Assembly (NCBI GenBank): GCA_021787365.1
Contig: JAJYMB010000025.1
Span: 1 to 54,031, forward strand
DNA length: 54,031 bases
Direction: 5' to 3'
Origin: Actinomycetes bacterium
GTDB taxonomy: Bacteria > Actinomycetota > Acidimicrobiia > Acidimicrobiales > Palsa-688
Each line of letters begins with the position of its first letter. The stretch's first letter is position 1. The position numbers and the translations under genes are program-made. The notes under the pieces are model-generated. The model was not told the origin of the DNA. It ran no database searches and saw nothing but the letters and a program-made list of their open reading frames with translations. Of this stretch, positions 1-8,437 are shown in pieces.

Positions 1-1455
1 GTACCGGGCGGGGCCGGAGATGGTGCCGACGGCCTCGCTTATCAGGTAGGGGCGATCAGTGCGCGGGCTGAGAACGTCGAGTTCGGGCCGCTTCTTACCG
101 TCAGGCCCAATACTGCTGTTGTAGTCGTCCTCGGCGAACACGTCCTGGACGTAGTCCTTGGTGTCCAAGCGGCCGGCCATGGCGCCGGCGGTTGGCCGGG
201 ACCCGTCGAGCTGGTGCGCCAGGTCGCGGGTGCGCGTGTACAACTCGACGTCGTCGTCAGTCTCGTTGATGCGCGCCCCCCAGATGATGATAGAGGGATG
301 GTTGCGGTCTCGCCGCACCATGTCACCCACGTCCCGGACCACGAGAGACTTCCAGGCATCGTCACCGAGATAGCCCCAGCCGGGCGCTTCCTCCCAGGCC
401 ATCAACCCGACCTCATCGCAGGCATCGAAGAACGCCTCCGCCTGCGGGTAATGCGCGCAGCGCACCATGGTGCAGTTGAGTTCGCGGCGGATGATCTCGG
501 CATCCTTGCGCTGGACGCGATCAGGCATCGCAGCGCCCGAGAACGGGTAGTGCTGGTGCCGGTTGACACCGAAAATCTTGAGCCGGCGGCCGTTGAGGTA
601 GAAGCCGTCGAGCCGGAAGTCGGCCTCGCGGAAGCCGATCCGCACCCGCTTCTCGTGCGCGGGGGCCCCGTCCACCATGAGGGTCGCTACGACCGTGTAC
701 AGGTTGGGGTCGTCGACGTCCCAAAGGGCGACGGAGGCGAGCCCGCTCAGCGTCGCGGTCACCGTGACCTGGCCGGCTTCGCGGATCGTCACCGCAGTGG
801 TGGCCGAGGAGATCGTCTGGCCCCCGTCCCGGAGCCCGACCGCGACGCGTACGTCGCCACGGGGGACCGACGTGGCGTCGATCGTGCACTCCACGACCAC
901 CTGCCGCCTGGCGGCGTCGAGCACGTGGACCGGCTTGGCGAACACGTCAGCGAGAAAGTTCTGCGGGACGACGCGCAGCCACACCCGGCGGTAGAGCCCG
1001 CCGGGTTGCCAGTAGTCGACGGACGTTGGCGGGTACGGGGCGGGACGGCTCGGCGGCACGTTGAGGTTGAAGCGCGAGTCAAGGGCCACGGCAAGGACGT
1101 TCTCCGCCGGGAGCAGCAGACCGGTGACCTCCCGGCTGAACGGCAGGTAGCCGCCGAGGTGATCGGGCAGGGCGTGCCCGTTGAGCGTCGGCTTAGCGTA
1201 TGTCATCGCGCCGTCGAAGTCGACGAAGACCCGCATGCCGCTTGCTCCTGACGGGGTATCAAAACGTTGACGGTAGATCCACTCGCCTTCCCAGGCGTCG
1301 GGGTCCCAGTTCTGCCACGACAGCCGCCCGACCGTGTGCGGCAAGGTCACGGCCTGCAGGCCGCTGTCGTCGAACTCGGGCGCCTCGCTGCCGGGCGTGT
1401 AGGGGCCGAATCGCCAGCCGGCGTCCAGGGGGATCATCGTGCCAGCCAAATTCAT
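1..1455 (-). CDS. Glycoside hydrolase family 2 (beta-galactosidase/glucuronidase-like), 3' end outside window
   Basis: 485 codons are visible and the frame stays open to the left edge, so the C-terminus is missing. The N-terminal half reads as the GH2 sugar-binding jelly roll followed by an immunoglobulin-like domain, and the TIM barrel begins near residue 265. The acid/base motif is IIIWGARINE (E398) and the nucleophile motif is PYLISEAVG (E474), both in the expected order and spacing. No signal peptide is seen, so it is probably cytoplasmic and acts on imported oligosaccharides. The ATG at 1455 follows a GGGAG ribosome-binding site. It lies 114 bp downstream of the DUF6259-like gene on the same strand and is probably co-transcribed with it. 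The exact sugar (galactoside, glucuronide or mannoside) cannot be told from the visible part. Confidence 0.88.
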   Translation of the reverse strand, partial: MNLAGTMIPLDAGWRFGPYTPGSEAPEFDDSGLQAVTLPHTVGRLSWQNWDPDAWEGEWIYRQRFDTPSGASGMRVFVDFDGAMTYAKPTLNGHALPDHLGGYLPFSREVTGLLLPAENVLAVALDSRFNLNVPPSRPAPYPPTSVDYWQPGGLYRRVWLRVVPQNFLADVFAKPVHVLDAARRQVVVECTIDATSVPRGDVRVAVGLRDGGQTISSATTAVTIREAGQVTVTATLSGLASVALWDVDDPNLYTVVATLMVDGAPAHEKRVRIGFREADFRLDGFYLNGRRLKIFGVNRHQHYPFSGAAMPDRVQRKDAEIIRRELNCTMVRCAHYPQAEAFFDACDEVGLMAWEEAPGWGYLGDDAWKSLVVRDVGDMVRRDRNHPSIIIWGARINETDDDVELYTRTRDLAHQLDGSRPTAGAMAGRLDTKDYVQDVFAEDDYNSSIGPDGKKRPELDVLSPRTDRPYLISEAVGTISGPARY

Positions 1456-1569
1456 AGTCTCTTCTCCCTATGGGGCTCATAACCTGATTTTGATGCCAGC
1501 TCGGGCCGGGGTTCACGGCCGCTGCCAGCCGGGCGTGCCCCCAGGCGGAGCGCGCGACTCTCCTTGACG

Positions 1570-3741
1570 TCAGCTCCCGCCGGCTCGGGTGCTCAATGGC
1601 TGCTGGCCGGGGAACATACCGCGGTGGGGTGACCCGCTGCCGGGCCCGGCTTCGGTGACGATGACGAACTCCTGCGCCGGAACGTCGATCTGGCACGGCA
1701 GCGTCAGCGTCTCGGGTGGGACGAAGGGCCGGTACACCACGGCGGCCGGGTTGCCGGTGAAAGGACCGATTTCGACAGCCTGGGTCTCGGCCTCGAAGTG
1801 GTTGGCCACGAGCGTGAACCGCCCGGATCGCATGCTCTTGTGCACGCAGTACCGGACTCCCTGTGAGCCCTGGACCTGGGCCTGGCGTGGATCGACGAGC
1901 CTGCTGTCCCAGATCAGGTCACGCAGCGACCGGCGGACGCGAAGCGCCTCGGAGACGTAGCGGCTCAGGTGCGGCATTTCAGCGACTGTGCCGTGCAGGT
2001 AGCGTGCCTCGATATTGATGACGTGCCCGAACCGCAGGCAGTTGTTCACTAGGCCGTAGTCGAAGTCGCCGGTGACGCAGCAGCTCTGCCGGTACTCAGG
2101 GAAGGCCGCGGCGAATGTGGGCAGGTGATCGGTGGTGAAGAACCGCGAGTACGAGGCGTCCACGAAGGGAACGGCCCGGTCCCAGTGCAGCTCGGAGGCG
2201 ATGGCGAACTCCGGGTCGGTTTGCCGGGCCTGCTTGTGGAAGCGGGCGAGCGTCCCCAGCGCGCCCGCGGGAACGGCGTCGGCCCGTGGGGCAGGGTTGT
2301 CCGGCGCGTAGTCGACCTGGTCCAGCGCCATCAGCTTGTCGATCTGGGTGCCGTCCGCGCCGAGCCGCACCGTGCTCGCCAGCTGGTCGAGGATGATGCG
2401 CTGGAACTCCGGGCGCGCCGGGTTGACCATCACCATGCGATGGACGGTCTGGCCGAGCAGGCCGAGCGTCGTGTTGTACTCCCAGCCCATCGCATTGCGC
2501 ACGTTGCCGTGAGGATCGCGGACCGTGTAGCGGTGCAGCTCGGTAGCGTACCAGCTGGTTTCCACGTTCACCCATTGCAGGTTGGCGAACAGCATGACGT
2601 GCACGCCGAGCCTGCGGCATTCGGCGAGCGCGTCGCGCAGCTCCTCAGCGGTGCCGAGGCGGGGATCGGGGCTGTACTGGGGATAGTCCCGGTCGATGCC
2701 GCCGATGTCCCAGCCGTCGATCTGCAAGACGTTGATGCCGGCTTCGCGGGCCTGGCGCGCCATCTGCGGGAGGTCACGGAACCGGTAGCCGATCGTGCCG
2801 TCGGGGTAGCTGATGATCGTCGACTGCCAGGCGTCCTCGGTGGCGAGCCAGGAGCGCCGCTGGTCAATGTGGCGCTGACCGGCAGCGATCCGGGAGTCGA
2901 ACCACGAGCGGAAGTACTCGGCGGCGGCCCACCAGGTGCCGTCGTGGAAGTGCAGCACGATGGGCGGGCCCTGCCAGGTGGTGCCGGGCTTGATGAAAGG
3001 GATGCTGTTCCACGCCAGCGCCAAGCCGACGGGCTCGTCACCGGCCTGGCGCGGGTCGGGCCAGTACTGCCCGTCTCCGTGCGGCCCGCCGTGGGTCGTG
3101 CAGGGCGTGAGCTCGGACCATACGATGCTCTGCCGGGCCTCCGGGTCATGGTTGCCCACATAGAACCCCTTGCTGCCCGAGACGTGGTAGAGGTCGACCC
3201 ACGGCATCGACATCCCGCCGGGGTACATCCTCGACCACACGGGCTTCGCCGGCCCCAGGTAACTGCCCGGGAAGGTCTCGTAGCAGCTCCACTCCTCGCC
3301 CTTGCCGGAGGCGTTGGCGTAATGTAGGCGCCAGTCAGCACTTTCCGCCGGGTTGCCCATCCCGCCGAGGACGACGTTGAACACCTCCTCGACCTCGAAC
3401 GCTGAACGGTTCACCACTTCGGTCTGCACGGTCACGTCGTCGTCGTTCAGCCGGATCGTCTGCGTCACGTCGATGTCGAACCGGCCTTCTTCGGAGCTGA
3501 GGCCGCGCCAGACCAGCCGGCACTCGTCACCGTCGGCATGAAGATCGGAGAGCCGCTGGTCACGGCCGATGACGTAGTGACCTCGCCGATGCGGCAGCGG
3601 GATGAGGAGCCGGAAGTTCTCCGCAAGCCGCGGCGCGGCGACCACGTCGATACCGAGCTTCGCATGCCGGAGGGTGACGATGCGGCCGTGTTCTGGCTCG
3701 ACCTCGACACGAAGGACGTCGTTGTCCAGTACCGCGGTCAT
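1570..3741 (-). CDS. DUF6259-like TIM-barrel glycoside hydrolase (copy 1)
   Basis: 723 aa. The N-terminal part is a beta-sandwich like that of GH36/GH31-type enzymes. A TIM barrel follows, with motifs INVLQIDGWDIGG, VMLFANLQW, GADGTQIDKL and IASELHWD, which supply several candidate Asp/Glu catalytic residues. I recognise the layout as the DUF6259 group of putative glycosidases; the family name is from memory and the catalytic pair is not assigned. The frame is open up to 3936, but the ATG at 3741 is preferred: AAAGGTGG lies just upstream, and the mapped promoter would put the transcription start near 3932, inside the extension. It is paralogous to the protein at 24243-26342. No secretion signal is seen. 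It probably works with the downstream GH2 on an imported glycan. Confidence 0.75.
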   Translation of the reverse strand: MTAVLDNDVLRVEVEPEHGRIVTLRHAKLGIDVVAAPRLAENFRLLIPLPHRRGHYVIGRDQRLSDLHADGDECRLVWRGLSSEEGRFDIDVTQTIRLNDDDVTVQTEVVNRSAFEVEEVFNVVLGGMGNPAESADWRLHYANASGKGEEWSCYETFPGSYLGPAKPVWSRMYPGGMSMPWVDLYHVSGSKGFYVGNHDPEARQSIVWSELTPCTTHGGPHGDGQYWPDPRQAGDEPVGLALAWNSIPFIKPGTTWQGPPIVLHFHDGTWWAAAEYFRSWFDSRIAAGQRHIDQRRSWLATEDAWQSTIISYPDGTIGYRFRDLPQMARQAREAGINVLQIDGWDIGGIDRDYPQYSPDPRLGTAEELRDALAECRRLGVHVMLFANLQWVNVETSWYATELHRYTVRDPHGNVRNAMGWEYNTTLGLLGQTVHRMVMVNPARPEFQRIILDQLASTVRLGADGTQIDKLMALDQVDYAPDNPAPRADAVPAGALGTLARFHKQARQTDPEFAIASELHWDRAVPFVDASYSRFFTTDHLPTFAAAFPEYRQSCCVTGDFDYGLVNNCLRFGHVINIEARYLHGTVAEMPHLSRYVSEALRVRRSLRDLIWDSRLVDPRQAQVQGSQGVRYCVHKSMRSGRFTLVANHFEAETQAVEIGPFTGNPAAVVYRPFVPPETLTLPCQIDVPAQEFVIVTEAGPGSGSPHRGMFPGQQPLSTRAGGS

Positions 3742-3936
3742 GCCATCCACCACCTTTGCAGGCTGTCCTTGCGCAACGTGGTTTGCAGGAACTCGTGTGC
3801 CGTACCCACGATCGCGTGGCGGACCGGGATCCGGATGATGAAGGTCTCTACCTTGGTGATATGCACAACGCTCCATGCCTAAAGTACAGTTCACTCGCTG
3901 CCGCCGGGTGACATCGGCCTGGTATCTATCGTTCAT

Positions 3937-3952
3937 GGATGATGCATCATCC
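3937..3952. promoter_or_regulatory. Perfect 16-bp palindrome, candidate operator
   Basis: GGATGATGCATCATCC is a perfect inverted repeat lying over the -10 of the DUF6259/GH2 promoter. Ten bases of it (ATGCATCATC) recur at 15012-15021 over the -10 of the PhyH/transporter promoter. A LacI- or GntR-type repressor is plausible; no intact candidate gene lies in region 1. Confidence 0.5.
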
Positions 3953-3967
3953 AGCTAGAGTTGTCAA
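3939..3967 (-). promoter_or_regulatory. Promoter of the DUF6259/GH2 unit
   Basis: On the minus strand, TTGACA (3967-3962) is followed by 17 bp and CATCAT (3944-3939) as the -10. The -35 is perfect and the -10 is weak, which suits a regulated promoter. The palindrome at 3937-3952 covers the -10. Confidence 0.5.
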
Positions 3968-4105
3968 GGGTTCCATGAGTGAATGGGGTCAAAATCAGGC
4001 TATCTGCGCTCATTAAGGACCGGATGCAGTTCGTTTGTTCATGATGCAGGATTTGCTAGTGGCCAAGCTGTTGTCGCGAGAGCACGCGGGCCGCGGGCCC
4101 GACGA

Positions 4106-4138
4106 ACAACCGTCCCCCCTTGGAGGGGGGACGGTTGT
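4106..4138. terminator. Strong GC hairpin, probable terminator of the 4270-6906 gene
   Basis: A 15-bp perfect stem (ACAACCGTCCCCCCT and its complement) closes a 3-nt TGG loop. It lies about 130 bp beyond the stop of the secreted protein gene and has no T-tract. The rest of 3968-4269 shows no gene. Confidence 0.6.
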
Positions 4139-4269
4139 GAACGAGGGCGGTAGGACGCAATCAGCCACAGGACGTTTACATCGCGATCTCGGATGCTCCC
4201 CGAGGGTCGAGCCACAACTGCGCTATCACCTCATGCTGGGCATCCTAGAACCCCCCGGCCCGCAGATTA

Positions 4270-6906
4270 TTAGCATGGACTTGAAACTGTTGTCACCTGA
4301 ATATTCTGCGGGTTGTCATAAGGGCTCGGTATGTCTCCCGCCCCCATGGGGCTGATGCAGTAGGTCCATCCGGAGCTGTTTATGTAATTTGGATAGGGCA
4401 GCTGATGGAGCCAGATGCGCCCGCTGCAGTCATTCACCATTGCCGCTGTTGGCAGGTTCGGGGAATTATGCTGAACAATAGTGCAGCTGTAGACATTGTT
4501 GACATTGCCTGCGCTGTCGGTGGTGCAAACAGGGGAGCCGGCCTTGGCGCAGGTCGCGGCCGGGGCCAGCTGCACGGTGGCGTCTTTGATGTGGACGGTC
4601 ACCGGCCCGATGCCGATCTCCCGGACCTGCAGCTGAGGCGCATTCGCGCCAGTGAGCGCATTGAAGGGAATGGTGACCGTCCAGGTGAGGGTCCGGTACG
4701 ACGAGCTGAGGTTGACTGCCTGGGTCTGGTAGTCCGCTCTCCCGCTGTACACGTCCATGAACACCTGGCCGGAGCCGGCCACCTGGACCGAGAACTGGTA
4801 GGTGTTGTCGTCGGTGACAGTCGGATAGACGTGAACCCACTGCTCGCTCGTGTAGGGGTCGAACGCGTTGGGCCCCGGGTTCGCCGGCACGCTCCAGGTG
4901 ATATCCGGGCTGCCCTGGTAGGTTCCCGCGCTCAGCGTGCCTGCGCTGCCGGCCCAACCGGTGGTCCCGTCCTGCCCGCTCGGGTTGGCGACCAGGTTGG
5001 GGCCGGTGACGGTGGTGGGGATGATGCCCTGGACCTGGCCCGCCGACGGCAGCTCCAGTAGCGACGCACCGGAGGCCGCCTGGGCGTTGAGCCGCGGCAG
5101 CCCAGAGCCCTGCCCTTGGTGGTAGGCCTCCTCGGTCAGCGCCAGCTCACTGGGGGTGGTGAACACGAAGTTCTTGCCCACGGTCTTGCCCCAGCTGGCC
5201 AGGGCCTGACTGATGGCCAGGACATTCTGCGGCGTATAGGTCCACCCGTCGACCAGCGGCTCCAGGAAGACCGGGTGGCTTCCCGGCTCGGCCAGCGCCT
5301 GCTCCTCGATGGTGGACAGCAGCGTGCTCGCCGGGTTGACGTAGCTGCTCGTCTGCCCGAAGACCACCGTCCCGCCCTTTTGCATGTAGGCCACCGGCGC
5401 GTCCACCGAGATGCTCGGCACCCCCGACGCCTTGGCGTAGGCGCCGATTTGGGTCGGGTTCTCCCAGAAGTCGACTGTGCTCATGGAATCCTTGCGCATG
5501 AACCCGCCGGACAGCTGGGCGAAGCGCTGGAGGTTGGTCCCGGTCATCTGCGTGGCGTAGCCCACACCAGACGGGCCGGCCAGCAACTCGCTGTCACGCG
5601 GCAAGTGCCGGTAGAACCAGTCGATCAAGCTCGGCGCGTAATCGGCCATCCCCGGAGCCATTCCCCAGCCCTCGGGAACCGCGCCCAGATCGGTGCCCGC
5701 GGTCCAGACATCGAACATGTGATGCTCGATGTACTGGGCGTTGTCACCCTCACTGACCAGGAACGCCACATACACCGTGTTCTTGCTTGCCCGCACCGGC
5801 TGCGGCGTGGGCTGGGTCAGGCGCGGCTCGCTCGGTATCGCGGCCCAGTCGCTCCCGTTTTCGAGGAAGTCTGAGGCGTTCAGGAAGTGCCCCAGCGAGC
5901 TGAGGTCCGCCACGTCCGGGCCCTCGTTGGCGATGTAGCCCATGATCGGGGTGTTGGCCGGCCGGGCAGTGATGATCTGGTTCATCAGCGGCTCCTCCGC
6001 CGGGTTGGTCGAGGTCAGGTAGAACACGAACGACTTGGTGGCGACGATGTAATCGCGCAGCTGCCCGGGGACTCCCGGGTTCAAGATGACCAGGTCGGCC
6101 GGGTTCGTCTGGGAGAACAGGTGGGTGAACTCCCACTGGTAGGCGGCCGTCGGGTTGGCGAAGGTGGTGTTGGCGAAACTGTAGATGACCGGAATGCCGT
6201 ACTGCTGAAGCAGCGGGAGCTGGCTGGGTGTGGCCACCATCGCATCATCGATCCCGGCCATGGTGGTGGCCAGGTTGACCGTGTCGAGATCCGACGGGTT
6301 GATGATGATGGCGCCCTTGATGGCGTGGCCGTAGTCGGCCAGCATCGCAGCCAGCTGCCCGGCCGGCCCGCTGCCCAACCCCTGCAGCGCGTGCCAGCGG
6401 GCGCCGTGGAGCACGTGGTTGTTGAGCCAGGTCTGGTCGTCGGGGTTCCACACCACATACAGCCGGTTCGGCCCCTGACGTTGATTGTAGGCACCTTCCA
6501 GCGTGGCGGCCGCCATGTACTCGTCGTTGGTGCCCCCGCTGAGAGTAGCAACGGTCAGCGTCTTGAACGGCGCCAGCTTCGGCCACAGTTCCGGTGTGGA
6601 GCCAACTTCGACGGGCGGTACCGTCGACGAGGTCGAGGTGAGAGTAGAGGTTGTCGAGGTGAGAGTAGAGGTTGTCGAGGCGAATGTTGCGGGCGTCGTA
6701 TATGGGCCAGCGGTGCTAGGTGCCGCTCCGAGACGGGCGACGAGGGAGGCCTGCCCACTAATGGCTGAAGCCGCGGCCGGCAAGGGTACAGCGAATACGC
6801 TGACGAGCGCCAAGACAAGACCTGAGGCTGCAGCGTGTAGACCGGTGGCCCGCCGATGCCTCCGGCAGACAGTTGTGTATCGAGGTGACGTTGAGCGTTT
6901 GCGCAT
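4270..6906 (-). CDS. Large secreted GxGYxYP-like putative glycoside hydrolase
   Basis: 878 aa. An Arg-rich N-terminus followed by a hydrophobic segment (GLVLALVSVFAVPLPAAASA, about residues 27-46) forms a signal peptide. A Ser/Thr-rich linker with a perfect internal repeat follows. The core from about residue 105 to 640 carries NRLYVVWNPDDQTW, FLVSEGDNAQY and GPSGVGYA, resembling the GxGYxYP family, although the motif here reads GVGYATQ and lacks the canonical YP ending. From about 650 to 780 there is a carbohydrate-binding-like beta-sandwich (NLVANPSGQDGTTGW). The last 95 residues hold five Cys that could form disulfides. The ATG at 6906 follows GGGGAGG. It is probably an extracellular or cell-surface glycan-binding or cleaving protein working with the oligosaccharide importer upstream. 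Family assignment is from motifs only. Confidence 0.65.
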   Translation of the reverse strand: MRKRSTSPRYTTVCRRHRRATGLHAAASGLVLALVSVFAVPLPAAASAISGQASLVARLGAAPSTAGPYTTPATFASTTSTLTSTTSTLTSTSSTVPPVEVGSTPELWPKLAPFKTLTVATLSGGTNDEYMAAATLEGAYNQRQGPNRLYVVWNPDDQTWLNNHVLHGARWHALQGLGSGPAGQLAAMLADYGHAIKGAIIINPSDLDTVNLATTMAGIDDAMVATPSQLPLLQQYGIPVIYSFANTTFANPTAAYQWEFTHLFSQTNPADLVILNPGVPGQLRDYIVATKSFVFYLTSTNPAEEPLMNQIITARPANTPIMGYIANEGPDVADLSSLGHFLNASDFLENGSDWAAIPSEPRLTQPTPQPVRASKNTVYVAFLVSEGDNAQYIEHHMFDVWTAGTDLGAVPEGWGMAPGMADYAPSLIDWFYRHLPRDSELLAGPSGVGYATQMTGTNLQRFAQLSGGFMRKDSMSTVDFWENPTQIGAYAKASGVPSISVDAPVAYMQKGGTVVFGQTSSYVNPASTLLSTIEEQALAEPGSHPVFLEPLVDGWTYTPQNVLAISQALASWGKTVGKNFVFTTPSELALTEEAYHQGQGSGLPRLNAQAASGASLLELPSAGQVQGIIPTTVTGPNLVANPSGQDGTTGWAGSAGTLSAGTYQGSPDITWSVPANPGPNAFDPYTSEQWVHVYPTVTDDNTYQFSVQVAGSGQVFMDVYSGRADYQTQAVNLSSSYRTLTWTVTIPFNALTGANAPQLQVREIGIGPVTVHIKDATVQLAPAATCAKAGSPVCTTDSAGNVNNVYSCTIVQHNSPNLPTAAMVNDCSGRIWLHQLPYPNYINSSGWTYCISPMGAGDIPSPYDNPQNIQVTTVSSPC
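6635..6676 (-). repeat. 21-bp perfect tandem duplication in the Ser/Thr linker
   Basis: Two identical 21-bp units (6635-6655 and 6656-6676) followed by a partial third. They encode seven-residue Ser/Thr/Leu repeats just after the signal peptide of the GxGYxYP-like protein, a flexible linker able to vary in length by slippage. Confidence 0.85.
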
Positions 6907-7039
6907 CAGACGGTCCTCCCCTCTAGGGGACTGAGAAAGTAGGTGACAGCAGGGTACATGGCAAATACCTCCAATCAGCGCCGCACGAACAAGTCATAGG
7001 TCGCTCAGTAGACCCATTTGTTGCTTGTTGCTAAAGGTA

Positions 7040-7068
7040 AGTTTACTAAGTTTGGCTAGGGCCGTCAA
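7040..7068 (-). promoter_or_regulatory. Promoter of the secreted GxGYxYP-like gene
   Basis: On the minus strand, TTGACG (7068-7063), 17-bp spacer, TAAACT (7045-7040). An imperfect inverted repeat with AGT/ACT arms overlaps the -10. The spacer shares CCTAGC or TCTAGC with the promoter at 3939-3967 at the same distance from the -35. Confidence 0.5.
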
Positions 7069-7157
7069 CATTTTTGGTGGCTTTTCCAACACGGTTTGAG
7101 GTTGTTCGGCGACGTCGCCGGCGGAGAGCTACCGCCACGGACATGGAGCCCCCGGCA

Positions 7158-7334
7158 AGTGAGGCGGTGCTGACTGCCACAGCCGAGCGGACGGAACAGG
7201 TGGGCTTGAAGCTGCACCCGGACAAGACGCGGGTCGTCTATTGCAAGGACGCGAAGCGCCGGGGGCGCCACGGGCATACGAGCTTTACCTTCTCGGGCTG
7301 CGCGGATCTCCTCGCGCCGGCCGCCAGCCCGAAC
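7158..7334 (+). pseudogene. Group II intron reverse transcriptase/maturase fragment
   Basis: About 59 codons match the end of the RT domain of bacterial group II intron proteins: VGLKLHPDKTRVVYCKDAKR followed by HTSFTF, then a degraded version of the LGYxFRPR..A...NG segment. The upstream YADD core and the downstream maturase and HNH parts are absent. It lies between the transporter operon's last stop (7343, opposite strand) and the promoter at 7040-7068. The rest of 6907-7342 shows no gene. Confidence 0.75.
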
Positions 7335-7342
7335 GGAATTGG

Positions 7343-8437
7343 TCATCTCTCGACGAGAGGCTGAGGGGGTGTCACGGTGACGTCGCCCGCGCCAAGGATC
7401 GAGGTAGCCAGCTGAGCGACCTTGTCCGGAAACCAGCAGGCGGCGGCGTGGTTCCCGCCGAGATCGGTCATAGGCGGGGCCTGGGTGCACTGGTCTTGGG
7501 CCAGGGGGCAGCGGGGCCGGAACACACAGCCGGTGCCGGCTGCCGGGCCCGAAACCTCGGACGGGGTGAACTGTGCGGCTTTCTGATTCTGCCGTCGGTA
7601 CCTGGCCCGCCTGGGGTCGGGGACCGGGAGGCTTTGCAGCAGCGAGCAGGTGTAAGGGTGACCTGGCCGGGTGATCACGTCCTCGGTAGCGCCCTCTTCG
7701 ACGATCACCCCGTAGAACATGACCACGATCCGCCCGTCACTGGCGAAGTACCTGACCACGCCGAGGTCGTGGCTGATGAAGATGTACGCCATCCCGGTGT
7801 CCTGCTGGAGCCCGAGGAGCAAATCCAGCACGGACACCCGCATGGACACGTCGAGCATGCTGACCGCCTCGTCGGCCACGATCAGCTTCGGGTTCAGGCT
7901 CAGCGCCCGGGCGACGGCCACCCGCTGCCGTTGGCCACCCGACAGCTGATGCGGAAAGCGGTCCAGGAATTCTGCCGAGGCGTCCAGGTCGACCCGGCGC
8001 AGCAAGTCCATCAGGAAATCGTTGAGTTCGCGGCGCTTGACAATTCTGTGATACGAGGCGGCGTAGCCGAGCGTGGTGCGGAGCGTCAGGCTGGGGTTCA
8101 AGGACGCGAACGGATCCTGGTGGACCATCTGAACGCCGCGGCGAAACTGGCGCACCTCCCGGCGCGACATGGAACTGACTGCCTTGCCGCGATAGTGGAC
8201 CGTCCCGTGGGTCGGCTCGATGATCCCGCAGCAGATCCGTCCCAGGGTGCTCTTGCCGCAGCCGCTCTCTCCCACCACCGCCACGATCTCCCCATCGGTG
8301 ACCCGGAGGCTGACGCTGTCCAGCGCCGGCCTGTCCTGCCCGCGGAAGTGATGCGAGACACCGTCTACCTCGACCAGGGCACCAGCGGCCGTGAGGCTTC
8401 TCCCCGCCCCGGGCGCGATGGGACCGGGCACGCTCAT
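7343..8437 (-). CDS. Dpp/Opp-type ABC transporter ATP-binding protein (DppF/OppF-like)
   Basis: 364 aa. Walker A GESGCGKST (residues 56-64), signature LSGGQ (165-169), Walker B ending DE (189-190) and switch His (H223, SHD) are all intact, so it should hydrolyse ATP. In Walker B the usual DEP is DEA. The C-terminal oligopeptide-transporter region is present (GHPYTCSLL and GCVFRPRCPLAQDQC). The ATG at 8437 overlaps the stop of the partner ATPase by 4 nt (ATGA). It is the last gene of the operon PhyH - small membrane protein - binding protein - DppB - DppC - DppD - DppF. With glycosidases alongside, the cargo is more likely an oligosaccharide than a peptide. Confidence 0.93.
   Translation of the reverse strand: MSVPGPIAPGAGRSLTAAGALVEVDGVSHHFRGQDRPALDSVSLRVTDGEIVAVVGESGCGKSTLGRICCGIIEPTHGTVHYRGKAVSSMSRREVRQFRRGVQMVHQDPFASLNPSLTLRTTLGYAASYHRIVKRRELNDFLMDLLRRVDLDASAEFLDRFPHQLSGGQRQRVAVARALSLNPKLIVADEAVSMLDVSMRVSVLDLLLGLQQDTGMAYIFISHDLGVVRYFASDGRIVVMFYGVIVEEGATEDVITRPGHPYTCSLLQSLPVPDPRRARYRRQNQKAAQFTPSEVSGPAAGTGCVFRPRCPLAQDQCTQAPPMTDLGGNHAAACWFPDKVAQLATSILGAGDVTVTPPQPLVER

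Noticed and set aside
2125..3327. 400-aa plus-strand open frame
   Set aside because: Antisense shadow of the DUF6259-like gene with val/arg-rich composition.
4035..4355. 106-aa plus-strand open frame
   Set aside because: Runs through the terminator hairpin; no support.
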